Assembly (NCBI RefSeq): GCF_000377625.1
Contig: NZ_KB898326.1
Location: 1 to 64,000, forward strand
Source: Prevotella veroralis DSM 19559 = JCM 6290
GTDB taxonomy: Bacteria > Bacteroidota > Bacteroidia > Bacteroidales > Bacteroidaceae
Direction: 5' to 3'
DNA length: 64,000 nucleotides
This document shows positions 35,110-45,337 of this stretch, piece by piece. Positions within the stretch are counted from its first letter, which is position 1; each line of letters begins with the position of its first letter. The notes beneath the pieces were generated by a model. The model searched no databases. It was given only the letters and a program-made list of their open reading frames with translations, and had not been told where the DNA came from. A program made the translations under genes and the position numbers.

Positions 35110-36585
35110 TTATCCCTTAATACTATTCAACAAGCCTATCTTGCCTTCATTCACTAGTTTGATGATGAGCTCACCAAATAGTGTGTTCTGCCAAGCAAAC
35201 CAATCCCTCGTGTACTTATAAGCATCATCTTTGTTAAAACTCTCGTGCATGAAGCCTGTACCAGCATCTGTGTTCATCAGCATCTCAATGCACTTTCGTA
35301 TCTCATTATCGTCTTTTGAAGTGAAAGCACGCATCATAATGGACATAGGCCACACCATTTCATAACCGATGTGAGGCCCTCCAATACCCTCACCGACCTT
35401 CCCTCGGAAGAAATAAGGATTGTCTTCACTCCACACGAAACGGCGAGTATTCTGATAGATAGGGTCGTCTTGGCTTACATCTCCTAGGTAAGCCATGGCA
35501 AGCAAACTAGGTACATTGGCGTCATCCATTAGTAGATGATTGCCGAAACCATCCACTTCATAAGCGTAAATCTTGCCATACTTGGGGTGATCATACACCG
35601 CATACTTCTTCAATGCCTCGCTAACTTCATCAGCCAAAGCCGTACACTCCTTTGCAAGACCAGCCACTTTATTCACCTTCAATAGGATTTCAGCAGCCTT
35701 ACGAAGCGATGACACCGCCATAAAGTTCGATGGAATGAGGAAGAGAAAGGTTGTTGCATCGTCCGACGGACGGAAGGCTGAGGCGATCAAACCCACTGGC
35801 TTCACTGGAGCACCCCATCCCGCATTGTTCATAGTGTCCAATGCTCGATCCGTAACACGCAAGAACTTATAGCTGCCGCGGCCTTCTTTCTTCTGTTGTT
35901 CACGGAATGTCTTGAGGATATTCTCTACTGCTTTGAGCCACTCGGAACCAAAGACACTGGTGTCACCAGTGGCTTTCCAGTATTCAAAAGCAAGTCGGAT
36001 AGGGTAGCAAAGAGAGTCTATTTCATACTTCCGTTCGTGTAGTTCGGGCTTCATAGCCGTTTCGTCACTCATCCAAGGGCCTTTCGAATCAGGTACCTGA
36101 TTGAAGGCATTGGCGTAAGGATCGATGTTTATGCACTTTATCTGGCGGTTGATAACACCTGCCAACATCCTTCGTAGCTTCTTATCTTTGCCTGCCAGTT
36201 GCACATAAGGCCATACTTGAGCCCCCGAATCACGCAACCACATGGCGGCAATGTCGCCTGTGTAGACGAAAGTATCAGGTGTTCCGTCAGCTTCTTCAGT
36301 GTAGTGTATGGTGGTATCAAGCGTGTTTGGGAAGCAATTCTCAAACATCCATGCCAGTCGTTTATTAGTTAGTTTACTCACAATAAGCCTTATCTCTCTC
36401 TCAACAGCATCCGATTTAAAGAGTCGGTTAGCCTCTTTAGGACGCTTAGAAACAAGCGTCACAGCATCAGTCGGGCATATAAGATGATTGATTGTAGCCT
36501 TTTCAGTATCCAAGGCATCGGCAGATTGTGTATGAAATGCCATGAGTGTGAGGCATACTGAGGCGATAAAGATTTTCTTATTCAT
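35110..36585 (-). CDS. Glycoside hydrolase family 125 (exo-alpha-1,6-mannosidase type)
   Basis: Metal-independent alpha-mannosidase family (DUF1237/GH125). The 491 residues begin with a signal peptide (about 1-24, SVCLTLMAFHTQSADA) so the enzyme is exported. Family landmarks: IAAMWLRDSGAQVWPYVQL near residue 115, with the acidic general acid, RPSDDATTFLFLIPSN, EVDGFGNHLLMDDANVPSLL, GGPHIGYEMVWPMSIMMRA and GFMHESFNKDD. It probably removes alpha-1,6-mannose from host or fungal N-glycans. It is the last gene of a long minus-strand run, 19 bp after the aminotransferase. Confidence 0.9.
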   Translation of the reverse strand: MNKKIFIASVCLTLMAFHTQSADALDTEKATINHLICPTDAVTLVSKRPKEANRLFKSDAVEREIRLIVSKLTNKRLAWMFENCFPNTLDTTIHYTEEADGTPDTFVYTGDIAAMWLRDSGAQVWPYVQLAGKDKKLRRMLAGVINRQIKCINIDPYANAFNQVPDSKGPWMSDETAMKPELHERKYEIDSLCYPIRLAFEYWKATGDTSVFGSEWLKAVENILKTFREQQKKEGRGSYKFLRVTDRALDTMNNAGWGAPVKPVGLIASAFRPSDDATTFLFLIPSNFMAVSSLRKAAEILLKVNKVAGLAKECTALADEVSEALKKYAVYDHPKYGKIYAYEVDGFGNHLLMDDANVPSLLAMAYLGDVSQDDPIYQNTRRFVWSEDNPYFFRGKVGEGIGGPHIGYEMVWPMSIMMRAFTSKDDNEIRKCIEMLMNTDAGTGFMHESFNKDDAYKYTRDWFAWQNTLFGELIIKLVNEGKIGLLNSIKG

Positions 36586-36604
36586 ACATGTTTAAATTAG
36601 GTTT

Positions 36605-37702
36605 CTATTGATATTCATTTATGCAAGCAATGACCTCCTGGCATTGATCATCAGTCATTGTTGGGTTACAAGGGAGGGAGAGTTCTTGTTGATGTATGCT
36701 TTCTGTAATGAGATAAGAGAGCTTATTCCATTCGGCATAAGCCTTTTGTTGATGTGGTGGGATAGGGTAGTGGATCATTGTTGATATTCCTTTATCATTC
36801 AAGTAAGACTTTAATCTTTCACGAGAGGGACATAAAACAGGGAATATATGATACACATTATCACGGTCACCATCGGTAGTCATTGTGATTAGTGGGTTCT
36901 TAATACCTTGTTGATAAGCCTTAGCTATCTTTTTTCGTTGTGCATTTTCTTGATCAAGATAACGGAGTTTTACATCTAAAACAGCTGCTTGAATCTCGTC
37001 CATACGGCTATTTACGCCCTTAAAAGAGAACTCATATTTACGTGCCGAGCCATAGTTGGCAATGCAGCGGATAGTCTCTGCCAATGTAACATCATCTGTT
37101 GTCACAGCCCCAGCATCACCTAATGCGCCGAGATTCTTACCTGGGTAGAAACTATGAGCAGCTGCATTTCCCAACGAGCCAGTGCGTTTCTTGCCATAAA
37201 AACAGCCATGCGCCTGTGCATTGTCTTCGATGAGAAGGAGATTATGAAGCGCACATAACTCGCCAATCAGCGGTGTGTAAGCACATCGCCCATAGAGGTG
37301 TACGAGCATGATAGCCCGTGTCTTCGATGTTACGGCAGCTTCGATGAGTTGGTCGTCAAGCTCCAGTGTATTAATATTAGGCTCTACTAAGATGGGAGTC
37401 AAATTGTTTTCTGTAATGGCAAGGATAGTTGCAATGTAAGTGTTAGCGGGTACGATGATTTCATCTCCAGCCTTCAACCGTCCTAACTCCATGTAGGCTC
37501 GAAGGATGAGGGATAGCGCATCAAGTCCATTCCCGCATGTTACGCAATGTTCCGAACCAATGAATTTAGCGTAATCGACTTCAAATTGCTTTGTTTCCTG
37601 CCCTTGTAAGTACCAACCAGAACGCACAACACGTTCCACAGCGTTAGTAATTTCATCACCATGAAGGGCTGTTATATCCTTGAGAGAAAGGTAGTTAATC
37701 AT
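36605..37702 (-). CDS. PLP-dependent sugar aminotransferase (DegT/FdtB-like)
   Basis: DegT/DnrJ/EryC1 aminotransferase of 365 residues. PLP binding is visible as Asp160 ([12 protein letters not shown]) and Lys189 ([15 protein letters not shown]). With an FdtA-like ketoisomerase and rfbB in the same run, the likely step is amination of dTDP-3-keto-6-deoxyhexose to dTDP-3-amino-3,6-dideoxyhexose (FdtB role; inference from context). The acceptor protein or polymer is not known. Gaps are 19 bp to GH125 and 24 bp from the acyltransferase-like gene. Confidence 0.88.
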   Translation of the reverse strand: MINYLSLKDITALHGDEITNAVERVVRSGWYLQGQETKQFEVDYAKFIGSEHCVTCGNGLDALSLILRAYMELGRLKAGDEIIVPANTYIATILAITENNLTPILVEPNINTLELDDQLIEAAVTSKTRAIMLVHLYGRCAYTPLIGELCALHNLLLIEDNAQAHGCFYGKKRTGSLGNAAAHSFYPGKNLGALGDAGAVTTDDVTLAETIRCIANYGSARKYEFSFKGVNSRMDEIQAAVLDVKLRYLDQENAQRKKIAKAYQQGIKNPLITMTTDGDRDNVYHIFPVLCPSRERLKSYLNDKGISTMIHYPIPPHQQKAYAEWNKLSYLITESIHQQELSLPCNPTMTDDQCQEVIACINEYQ

Positions 37703-37726
37703 TTTTCTTACCAGTTAATTATATCT

Positions 37727-38713
37727 TTACTTACCCTTGCTTACTGGATTATTCAGCTTGTCCATGGGTATAACATCCCACTCATAGCTATCGTAACAAA
37801 CACCCCGTCCACCAAAGCCTTCCTTTTGGAAAATGAGAGGAGCATTGAGTTTCTGCCCATTCTCTTCGGTGCTTTTACCAAAGTCAAAGTATCCTTGTCG
37901 GTCAGCATATACCTTATTAATAAGATAATCGAACAAAAGATCAAGTGATCCTAGGCTCTTTCCCTCTGGAGAAGCAGATATATATTGTGTGTGAATGACT
38001 TGCGGTGTCTCGAAGATGAGGGTTCCTCCAAGTGGAATACCAACCTTATTAAATGCCATGAAAAGGCGGATAGACTTAGGGAAACGGCTCTTTAGCAATT
38101 TAAGTTCAGCTAGAGAATGAACAGGATGAGTATTATATTTATTTGAAAGATTATCGTTTAATATCCCCCAAAAGGCTTCCATGTCCCCGCTTTCAGCAAT
38201 GGTAAGTTCTGAGTGAGTGGCTTTTCTAATCCCACTCTTACGACTTTCCATGAACTTGAGATGCTGGAGAAGAGGAATAGTTGTGGATATATCACGAATT
38301 GTTAAACGTGCTTTGCATACATTAAGAAGTGCGTATAAGTCTTCTTCAGCAGGATATTTGTGGTAAATCCATGGTATAGACTTGTACACTACATGCTTAA
38401 ATCCTTGTTTGTTAAGATATTCGTTGATGGCAAGGAATACCTCACAAATATCCTCTGCACATGCTTTAGTGTTTGTAAGAAGCCCCCCGTAGGTTAGTCC
38501 TTGGTGTGAGTAAAGCGTTGTATCAACCTTATTGGCAGGCAAAAGGGCATAGAGTCGTCCCTTCCGATAGACCATTAAAGAGCAATCAAGGAATCTATCG
38601 GCATGGTAATCCATGTAAGCACGATTGAAAAGGAATGTTCCTTGCTTCGATCTCTGCACGAAGTTATTCCATTCAAGTACCTGCTCTCTAGTATATTGCC
38701 TTACTTCAAACAT
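37727..38713 (-). CDS. GNAT/FemAB-like acyltransferase
   Basis: 328 residues with two GNAT-like halves: GTFLFNRAYMDYHADRF and the LPANK segment in the first, and a typical HPVHSLAELKLLKSRFP, GIPLGGTLIFE and YFDFGKSTEENGQKLN in the second, as in FemAB/Acetyltransf_6 proteins from polysaccharide loci. Between FdtA- and FdtB-like genes, it could N-acylate the aminosugar in place of FdtC (inference); FdtC itself is a left-handed beta-helix protein, which this is not. An aminoacyl or other transferase role remains possible. Confidence 0.72.
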   Translation of the reverse strand: MFEVRQYTREQVLEWNNFVQRSKQGTFLFNRAYMDYHADRFLDCSLMVYRKGRLYALLPANKVDTTLYSHQGLTYGGLLTNTKACAEDICEVFLAINEYLNKQGFKHVVYKSIPWIYHKYPAEEDLYALLNVCKARLTIRDISTTIPLLQHLKFMESRKSGIRKATHSELTIAESGDMEAFWGILNDNLSNKYNTHPVHSLAELKLLKSRFPKSIRLFMAFNKVGIPLGGTLIFETPQVIHTQYISASPEGKSLGSLDLLFDYLINKVYADRQGYFDFGKSTEENGQKLNAPLIFQKEGFGGRGVCYDSYEWDVIPMDKLNNPVSKGK

Positions 38714-38759
38714 GCTGTATTAGGTATGCCATTCTTGGAATAAAAGCATTATTTCTAAA

Positions 38760-39179
38760 CTACTTATGGCTTAAATAGTTTATAAACTCATCATAGTTAC
38801 GGATATAATCGGCCTCATCAAAAGGGTCTTCAGCCAACACAAGGCACACAGCCCCCGATGAGAAATCATCGAGTGTGCGCCATATATCAGTATCAACAAG
38901 CAGTCCTTGATAAGGATGATTCAGTAGGAAAGACTCCTTTCTGTGCCCATTATCAAGTGTAACAGTGAATGCTCCACTTACCGCAATAATGAATTCGCGA
39001 CAGTGTTTATGTGCATGTCCACCTCGAGAAGTGCCCGATGGAACATCATAAGTCCAATAAGCACGAGCCATCCGAAAGGGGATATCTTTCATACCTTGGG
39101 CTACAGTCAGGTTTCCACGAGGGTCAACAACCTTCTGCAATGATATTATCTTTCCTAATGAAAACTCGTTGTCATTCAT
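38760..39179 (-). CDS. Sugar 3,4-ketoisomerase, FdtA/QdtA family
   Basis: A 139-residue cupin acting on dTDP-4-keto-6-deoxyglucose, moving the keto group from C4 to C3. The key signature is GGHAHKHCREFIIAVSGAFT, in which the paired His residues line the active site, and RGNLTVAQGMKDIPF near the start. Whether the product has galacto (FdtA) or gluco (QdtA) configuration cannot be read. It lies between purT and the acyltransferase-like gene with short gaps. Confidence 0.88.
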   Translation of the reverse strand: MNDNEFSLGKIISLQKVVDPRGNLTVAQGMKDIPFRMARAYWTYDVPSGTSRGGHAHKHCREFIIAVSGAFTVTLDNGHRKESFLLNHPYQGLLVDTDIWRTLDDFSSGAVCLVLAEDPFDEADYIRNYDEFINYLSHK

Positions 39180-39204
39180 TACTCAATATGTCATAATCTC
39201 CTTA

Positions 39205-40389
39205 TTAATGCTTTTTCATATAAGGATCAGTGCCCAAAATGGTTGCTGCCACACGCTTCGTTTTATCACGCAATTCGTCCATATCGGTTCCAACCTCACC
39301 ATAACAGAGAGCTACTCCCATACGTCTTCCAACATGAGCAATAGGCTTTCCGAAGATACGCAAGCGTGTTCTATCTTCCTTACAAGCATCTAAAAGATTG
39401 TATGTTAGCGGTTTACCAGATTCAATTGGAGATAAGATAACAGCAGAACAACCTGCATGTTCAAGGTGAATAGCGGGTATTGGTAGTCCCATCACAGCCC
39501 GGAAGTGAAGCTCGAACTCGTTGAAATTGGTGGTATGAGCCAATGTTACCATACCAGTATCATGTGGTCTTGGGGATAACTCGGAGAAGATTACCTCTCC
39601 TTGTTTGGTTAGGAAGAACTCAACTCCCCATATACCATAACCTGTAAGAGCATTTGTTACCTTTTTAGCAATGTGTTCTGCCTGTCGTAAAGCGTCTTCG
39701 GAGATAGCGTAAGGTTGCCAACTTTCACGATAATCGCCTCCTTTCTGTATATGACCGATAGGCGGACAGAAGAGGGTGGGACCGTTCTTTTGGGTGACAG
39801 TAAGCAATGTGAACTCGCTATCAAAGTCTATGAACTCCTCGATGATTACCTCTTTTACGTCGCCACGAGCCCCTTCCATTGCGTTCTTGAAAGCTTCTTC
39901 GAGTTCTGCATCATTGTGGACATAGCTCTGACCATGCCCACTTGAACTCATCAAAGGCTTTACTACACATGGAAAACCTATCTCATCGGCAGCTGTCTTG
40001 AACTCTTCATAAGTCTTGGCATAGAAGTATCTGGCTGTTCGCAAGCCTAGTTCACGAGCTGCGAGATCACGAATAGCACGCCTATTCATCGTGAAGTTGA
40101 CTGCACGAGCAGATGGGGCAATCTGTATACCTTGCTGTTCATAGTTGAACAAACGCTCTGTTCGGATTGCTTCTATCTCTGGAACGATGATATCGGGACT
40201 ATGGAAGTCGACAACAGCATCAAGTGCTGTGCCATCAAGCATGTCGATTACTTCCGATTCATCGGCTACTTGCATTGCAGGGGCGTTATCGTAACTATCA
40301 CAAGCCACAACATACTGTCCAGCACGCTTAGCAGCAATAGCAAACTCCTTACCCAGCTCTCCGGAACCTAATAGCAGGATCTTTTTCAT
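39205..40389 (-). CDS. purT: Formate-dependent GAR transformylase
   Basis: ATP-grasp enzyme that makes formyl-GAR from GAR, formate and ATP, the folate-independent version of the third purine step. The 394 residues show [19 protein letters not shown] at the N-terminus, the ATP site [59 protein letters not shown] and the final RVAATILG. It sits between sugar genes rfbB and fdtA with gaps of 85 and 25 bp; I see no pathway reason for this, only co-orientation. Confidence 0.95.
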   Translation of the reverse strand: MKKILLLGSGELGKEFAIAAKRAGQYVVACDSYDNAPAMQVADESEVIDMLDGTALDAVVDFHSPDIIVPEIEAIRTERLFNYEQQGIQIAPSARAVNFTMNRRAIRDLAARELGLRTARYFYAKTYEEFKTAADEIGFPCVVKPLMSSSGHGQSYVHNDAELEEAFKNAMEGARGDVKEVIIEEFIDFDSEFTLLTVTQKNGPTLFCPPIGHIQKGGDYRESWQPYAISEDALRQAEHIAKKVTNALTGYGIWGVEFFLTKQGEVIFSELSPRPHDTGMVTLAHTTNFNEFELHFRAVMGLPIPAIHLEHAGCSAVILSPIESGKPLTYNLLDACKEDRTRLRIFGKPIAHVGRRMGVALCYGEVGTDMDELRDKTKRVAATILGTDPYMKKH

Positions 40390-40474
40390 GTGTAGTTTGG
40401 GGGATTGTTAATTATAAAATAGGATGTCCTTATATATAATAAGGTGTAAAGGGGAGTGCAAGAACTGCACTCTT

Positions 40475-41635
40475 TTATCTTCCCTTCTTAGTGTACATCA
40501 TGTCATAATACTTCTGATAATCACCAGAAGTGACCTCTTGTATCCAGTTCTGATGCTCTAAGTTCCAACGAATAGTCTTCACAATACCATCAGCGAACTT
40601 AGTTTCTGGATACCAGCCAAGCTCTTCCTTGATCTTTGTTGGGTCTATGGCATAACGTGCATCATGCCCGAGACGATCTGGAACATGCGTTATCAAGTCA
40701 TTATTAATCCAACTGATATCAATGTCACCATTGGCATCCTTCACTTGTTTCTTTAGTATGGTACGTAAGTTCTTATCCTCGGCCATCATGTCATGAATGG
40801 TCTTGATAGTAAGTTTCACAATGTCGATATTCTTCATCTCATTGTGTCCACCAACGTTATAGACTTCTCCCTCACGTCCTTCACGTACTACCATATCTAT
40901 TGCCTTGCAATGATCTTCAACGTAAAGCCAGTCTCTTACATTCAGTCCCTCACCATAGACAGGGAGCTTCTTGCCCTCAAGTATATTGTTGATGATTAAT
41001 GGGATGAGCTTCTCGGGGAAGTGATAAGGACCGTAATTGTTAGAACAACGCGTGATACTTACAGGCATGTGGTAAGTGTCTCGATATGCCATTACGAAAT
41101 GGTCAGCACTTGTCTTGCTGGCAGAATAGGGGCTGTGAGGACAAAGAGGAGTTTTCTCTGTGAAATAGCCTTCAGATCCGAGCGATCCATAAACCTCATC
41201 AGTTGATACTTGATGATAGCGTTTCCCAGCCTTCCATGTAGGATAGCCCTGTTCGTCCTTACCAGTTACCCATGCCCGACGAGCTGCGTCCATGAGGTTC
41301 TGTGTACCGAGGATATTCACAGAAAGGAACAACTGGGGATCTTCAATGGAACGGTCTACATGACTCTCTGCAGCAAAGTTTACGAGGTAATCAATATCAT
41401 TCTCTGCGAAGAGACGATCAACCAATTCGCGGTCGCGAATATCTCCTTTCACAAAGACACAACGCTTTTCATCGATGTCATCTTTGATTGTTCCGAGGTT
41501 TCCAGCATAAGTAAGTGCATCAAGGATAATCACCTTGATGTCCTCATTAACATACTTCTTATGAAGCAGATACTTAATGTAATTTGCACCAATAAAGCCT
41601 GCCGCACCAGTTACAAGATAGGTCTTCATCTTCAA
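40475..41635 (-). CDS. rfbB: dTDP-glucose 4,6-dehydratase
   Basis: Converts dTDP-glucose to dTDP-4-keto-6-deoxyglucose, the shared precursor of many deoxysugars. The 386-residue extended SDR has TGAAGFIGANYIKYLL at the NAD fold, the catalytic QVSTDEVYGSLG and YSASK pair, and RCSNNYGPYHFPEKLIP. The start MKMK or the inner MK two codons on are equally plausible. No rmlA, rmlC or rmlD lies in this window, so the product is most likely used by the fdtA- and fdtB-like genes downstream. Confidence 0.95.
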   Translation of the reverse strand: MKMKTYLVTGAAGFIGANYIKYLLHKKYVNEDIKVIILDALTYAGNLGTIKDDIDEKRCVFVKGDIRDRELVDRLFAENDIDYLVNFAAESHVDRSIEDPQLFLSVNILGTQNLMDAARRAWVTGKDEQGYPTWKAGKRYHQVSTDEVYGSLGSEGYFTEKTPLCPHSPYSASKTSADHFVMAYRDTYHMPVSITRCSNNYGPYHFPEKLIPLIINNILEGKKLPVYGEGLNVRDWLYVEDHCKAIDMVVREGREGEVYNVGGHNEMKNIDIVKLTIKTIHDMMAEDKNLRTILKKQVKDANGDIDISWINNDLITHVPDRLGHDARYAIDPTKIKEELGWYPETKFADGIVKTIRWNLEHQNWIQEVTSGDYQKYYDMMYTKKGR

Positions 41636-41654
41636 AACTATTATTTATTATTAT

Positions 41655-42155
41655 TTATTTCTTATCACTTAATGTTATAACTTCACAATCCGTGAATTTA
41701 TTGCCATCGATAGTAAGTCTTACTAAAGTTCGTTCTTTATGCCATCCGCGCATACCTGCTGCACCGGGATTGATATGTAACATGTTAAGCGTTTTATCGA
41801 ATTGCACCTTTAATATATGTGAGTGTCCATCAACGAAGAGATTAGGCGGTGAAGCGTAAAGCATGCTTTGTACCGAACGATCATATCGACCAGGATAACC
41901 ACCAATATGCTTTAGTAAGACATCAACATCCTCACATTTGAAACGTAGAATATCGCGATAACGCGCCCGCATCTCATAATCATCTATATTGCCACAGACG
42001 GCTCGGAAGATAGGTTTCATTGCTTCGAACTTATCTGCAACCTCCATAGATCCAATGTCACCAGCATGCCATATCTCATCACAAGTACCTAAGTAATACT
42101 CGTACTTATCGTCCCAGTAGCCATGAGTATCAGAGATTATACCAATCTTCTTCAC
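41655..42155 (-). CDS. YfcE/MJ0936-type metallophosphoesterase
   Basis: 166-residue calcineurin-like phosphodiesterase: SDTHGYWDDK at the start, HAGDIGS, CGNID and DGHSHILK, HINPGAAG supply the usual two-metal ligands. I start at the GTG at 42155, which overlaps the TGA of the upstream gene as GTGA; a longer open frame runs 24 codons back into that gene. Natural substrate unknown for the family. Likely translationally coupled to the kinase-like gene. Confidence 0.88.
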   Translation of the reverse strand: MKKIGIISDTHGYWDDKYEYYLGTCDEIWHAGDIGSMEVADKFEAMKPIFRAVCGNIDDYEMRARYRDILRFKCEDVDVLLKHIGGYPGRYDRSVQSMLYASPPNLFVDGHSHILKVQFDKTLNMLHINPGAAGMRGWHKERTLVRLTIDGNKFTDCEVITLSDKK

Positions 42156-42769
42156 GCCCTTCTCCTTATAAAATCGGCTATTAGATCCTTCGTACCTTCC
42201 AATCCTAAAATGCTTGCATCTATACAAAGATCATAGCTTTCTGCGTGCCCCCATGTCTTAGCGGTGTAATAGTTGTAATACTTTGCACGCTCACTTTCAC
42301 CATTTTCAATGAGTTTTCGTGCTTCATCCTCCGTACATCCACGACGCGCACAGACGTTAGCAATGCGAGTTTGCATCGGTGAGGTGATAAAGACATTCAC
42401 GCAGTTTGGATTGTCACGAAGTATGTAATCTGCCGTTCTACCTACAAAAACACAACGATCATTCTGCTTAGCTACATCACGTATAGCATCACTTTGGAAT
42501 TGATAAAGGCTCTCTTGCGAGAAGTTACTCTTATAGAAATCGCTATCAGCTAATAGTGGGAGGCGGATGTTAAAATGGGTCTTCAAGAAACCTTTCTGTT
42601 CATCATTCTGTTCAAAGAACTTCTCTGAAAAGCCGCTCTCTTTGGCTGCCAGATTAAGAATCTCACGGTCATAAAACTTGCAATCGAACTCCTCTGCCAA
42701 TAGTTTGGCTATAATTCGTCCACCGCTTCCAATCTGTCTACCGATGTTTATGATTAGCTTTTTTCTCAT
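42152..42769 (-). CDS. Cytidylate kinase-like protein
   Basis: 205 residues of the cytidylate-kinase-like P-loop family (distinct from canonical Cmk): phosphate-binding loop IGRQIGSGGRIIAKLLAEEF, FYDREILNLAAKESG, CVFVGRTADYILRD (nucleoside pocket) and VNVFITSPMQTRIANV. It probably phosphorylates a nucleotide, but the substrate is not known. The stop overlaps the start of the phosphoesterase gene (GTGA), and the gene follows the MATE gene by 30 bp. Confidence 0.83.
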   Translation of the reverse strand: MRKKLIINIGRQIGSGGRIIAKLLAEEFDCKFYDREILNLAAKESGFSEKFFEQNDEQKGFLKTHFNIRLPLLADSDFYKSNFSQESLYQFQSDAIRDVAKQNDRCVFVGRTADYILRDNPNCVNVFITSPMQTRIANVCARRGCTEDEARKLIENGESERAKYYNYYTAKTWGHAESYDLCIDASILGLEGTKDLIADFIRRRA

Positions 42770-42799
42770 ATTTTAGATTGTTATTTATAACGCAAAATA

Positions 42800-44158
42800 T
42801 TATGCTGTCTTTGTCTGTCGTTTAATCCGACGAACAAAGATAAACATGATAATGGCAGCAATGAAAGATGCTGTAAAGTCACTCGAAGGCAATGCTGCCC
42901 ACACGCCATCCAGTCCGAAGAAGTGGGGGAGGGCTGCAAGTAGAGGTAAGAGGAACAACAGCTGGCGTGAAAGAGATAAGAAGATACTAACCTTCACCTT
43001 GCCAATACACTGGAAGAAGTTGGTCACTACCATCTGATAACCTATGAAAGGATACATCATCATATTGATTTGTATGGCTTTGATAGCCTGTTTTATCAAT
43101 TCCGGGTCATTAGTGAACATACGCGCACAATAGTATGGTGCCAAGTGAGCGATGAGCCATCCTGTTACCATAATTCCCGTTGCTGCAAAGGCTGCATACT
43201 TCACTACGCGCATGAGTCGATCGGTCTGCTGTGAGCCATAGTTGTAGCCCGCAATAGGCTGCATACCCTGATTTAAACCGATAACAAACATCACGAAGAT
43301 CATGGCAATGCTATTGGCAATACCATAGGCACCCACTGCAATGTCACCACCATATCGAACTAATTGGTTGTTGATGAATATGACCACGACACAAGCACAT
43401 ACATTCATTAAGAACGGAGAGATGCCAATAGAGATAATATTGTTTACCAAGTTACGCTTCAATCTATAGATTCCCTTTTTCAGATGTAATAGTTCCTTCT
43501 GATTGGAAAAGAGCCTCATTTGCCAACAAAGAGCCAATGCTTGTGAGATAACAGTAGCAAAAGCTGCACCCCTAATACCCCAATGCCACCACCATATAAA
43601 GATGATGTCTAGGAGTATATTCATTAACACCGTGAAGATGGTTGCAGCCATTGCTTGACGTGGCTTAGACGCTGCACGTAACACAGCATTCATCCCGAAG
43701 TACATGTGAGAGATAACATTTCCTGCCAAGATAACTTGCATAAAGCTCCGAGCATAGGGTATTGTTGCATCGCTTGCACCGAAGAATCGCAAGATAGGAT
43801 CTAGGAAGATGAGGCAGATAACACTAAACCCTATACCTATAATTAGGTTCAGTGTCACCGTGTTCCCCAAGATGTTCTCGGCTGCAGCATAGTCTCTTTG
43901 ACCTAGCTTCACACTAATAGCTGTGGATGATCCTATTCCAACGCCAGCACCAAAGGCGGCACCTAAGTTCATAAAAGGAAATGTAATAGCAAGTCCGGAA
44001 ATAGCCATCGGACCTACCACTTGACCTATAAAGACTCGGTCAATGATGTTATACAAAGAGGCTGCCGTCATAGCTACTATTGCTGGCAAGGCATACTGTG
44101 CCAACAATCTACCAATAGGCTTTGTGCCCAACTCTAATGTAGCTTTCTTATTATCCAT
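42800..44158 (-). CDS. MATE-family efflux transporter (NorM/DinF/MepA-like)
   Basis: 452-residue inner-membrane protein with about 12 helices. LGTKPIGRLLAQYALPAI at the N-terminus, IIDRVFIGQVVGPMAISGLA and the GLNQGMQPIAGYNYGSQ stretch are typical of the MepA-like MATE branch, different from the copy at 6914. Substrate unknown. It starts a long minus-strand run and has its own promoter at 44312; whether the whole run down to GH125 is one transcript cannot be told. Confidence 0.9.
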   Translation of the reverse strand: MDNKKATLELGTKPIGRLLAQYALPAIVAMTAASLYNIIDRVFIGQVVGPMAISGLAITFPFMNLGAAFGAGVGIGSSTAISVKLGQRDYAAAENILGNTVTLNLIIGIGFSVICLIFLDPILRFFGASDATIPYARSFMQVILAGNVISHMYFGMNAVLRAASKPRQAMAATIFTVLMNILLDIIFIWWWHWGIRGAAFATVISQALALCWQMRLFSNQKELLHLKKGIYRLKRNLVNNIISIGISPFLMNVCACVVVIFINNQLVRYGGDIAVGAYGIANSIAMIFVMFVIGLNQGMQPIAGYNYGSQQTDRLMRVVKYAAFAATGIMVTGWLIAHLAPYYCARMFTNDPELIKQAIKAIQINMMMYPFIGYQMVVTNFFQCIGKVKVSIFLSLSRQLLFLLPLLAALPHFFGLDGVWAALPSSDFTASFIAAIIMFIFVRRIKRQTKTA

Positions 44159-44311
44159 CAGGGGGGTATTACATACCTTTAAACCATTTCTATTGAAAGA
44201 AATAGGTAATTTTTACTTCTGAAATAGTCGACTTCCATGTATAGGAAAAGCAATTACCAATGATTAAACAAGCAATGCTAATCTTACTAATACATCCTCT
44301 TTACTATGTTG

Positions 44312-44319
44312 CAAAAGTA
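44312..44319 (-). promoter_or_regulatory. Promoter -7 element of the second MATE gene
   Basis: TACTTTTG on the minus strand; the leader would be about 150 nt, unusually long for this genome. Confidence 0.6.
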
Positions 44320-44411
44320 CGAAAAAAAAACTGATATTTGCCTTTTATCCCAAGTAAATATCAGTTTTATAATCCTTATTGATAATGTTTTGCACTATTA
44401 AAGATGAGCTC

Positions 44412-44867
44412 TTAAACCAGTTCCACCTTATCCATCTCTTGTTCCTTATCACAATAATGACACTTGAGAATACCTCTCTCTTTGTCAACAACATGGAAGA
44501 TGGTGTCCATTGGTTCGTTGTTTGTGATACATTTAGGGTTGTTACATCTTACAATGCTCCGAAGCTCATCTGGTGTTACTACCTTCTTCTTCTCTACCAC
44601 TTCATAGTCATTAATGATGTTCAACACCACGTTCGGTGCTACAACCGACAGACGGGAGATCTCATCATCAGTGAAGAATTTATCACTAACTTTGATGATT
44701 CCCTTTGTGCCTACCATCTTCGATGAGAAGTTATAACCGATAGTAACAGGCGTAGAGAGCTTCTGGAGCTGTAAGAGGTTGACCACCTGAAAGGTCTTCT
44801 CAGATGGTATATGATCAATAACAGTACCGTTTTCAATAGCGGCAACTAAGCGTTCTTTCTTTGACAT
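44412..44867 (-). CDS. pyrI: Aspartate carbamoyltransferase regulatory chain
   Basis: Regulatory subunit of ATCase, which binds ATP/CTP and links catalytic trimers. The 151 residues have the allosteric domain ([31 protein letters not shown]) and the zinc domain with four Cys in CNNPKCITN and LKCHYCDKE. It starts 13 bp after a lipoprotein gene that separates it from pyrB. No terminator is obvious in the 3' gap. Confidence 0.95.
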   Translation of the reverse strand: MSKKERLVAAIENGTVIDHIPSEKTFQVVNLLQLQKLSTPVTIGYNFSSKMVGTKGIIKVSDKFFTDDEISRLSVVAPNVVLNIINDYEVVEKKKVVTPDELRSIVRCNNPKCITNNEPMDTIFHVVDKERGILKCHYCDKEQEMDKVELV

Positions 44868-44880
44868 AATAGATTCCTTA

Positions 44881-45300
44881 TTATTTTGCTTGCGTTACTT
44901 CAATATGGTCGAAGACATCACCAGCTGTCACTTCTATCCTGAGTTTGCGAGCTTTCCCTGTTTTATTTGCTTTGATAAGGATATGATATGTATTTTCAAC
45001 TACCTTGATGTCAAACCAATCATGTGATATCTGACGGAAGTTCTGGGGCTTTACACCAGCATAAATAATTTTTTCACCAGTTGAAGCATGTGACAACCAT
45101 GGTCGCTGATAGTTCTTACATGTCAAAGTATAGGTGCCACCTTCAGCAGGAGCAGTAATACTCTTTGGATCACCAGAATAGTTCGCTTCCCATTTCATAG
45201 GTTCCCAACTGCCTTCTATTTCTTCGTTGCTACAACTAACCAGAGTCGTGAAAATAACTAAGAACAATGCTGCCAACGTAATTCTATTTACCCATTTCAT
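44881..45300 (-). CDS. Lipoprotein with BACON-like domain, inside the pyrBI operon
   Basis: A 139-residue lipoprotein: signal sequence with lipobox LVSC (Cys23), then a beta-sandwich with the BACON-like pattern, [16 protein letters not shown] at the start, a central Trp (SHDWFDIKV) and the closing [17 protein letters not shown] ... IEVTQ. BACON domains in Bacteroidetes are linked to surface glycan or mucin binding. It lies between pyrB (37 bp gap) and pyrI (13 bp gap) on the same strand, so all three should share a transcript. No known link to pyrimidine synthesis. Confidence 0.72.
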   Translation of the reverse strand: MKWVNRITLAALFLVIFTTLVSCSNEEIEGSWEPMKWEANYSGDPKSITAPAEGGTYTLTCKNYQRPWLSHASTGEKIIYAGVKPQNFRQISHDWFDIKVVENTYHILIKANKTGKARKLRIEVTAGDVFDHIEVTQAK

Positions 45301-45337
45301 AAGCTTTATATGTTAGATTTCATTTGATATAGGTCTA

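Noticed and set aside
36138..36344. 68-codon frame inside the GH125 gene, and many similar antisense or out-of-frame ORFs
   Set aside because: They are shadows of well-supported coding sequences with no start signals or domains of their own.
6914..44158. The two MATE genes as a recent duplication
   Set aside because: The proteins differ in their N-termini and signature stretches and fall in different MATE branches; only the general fold is shared.
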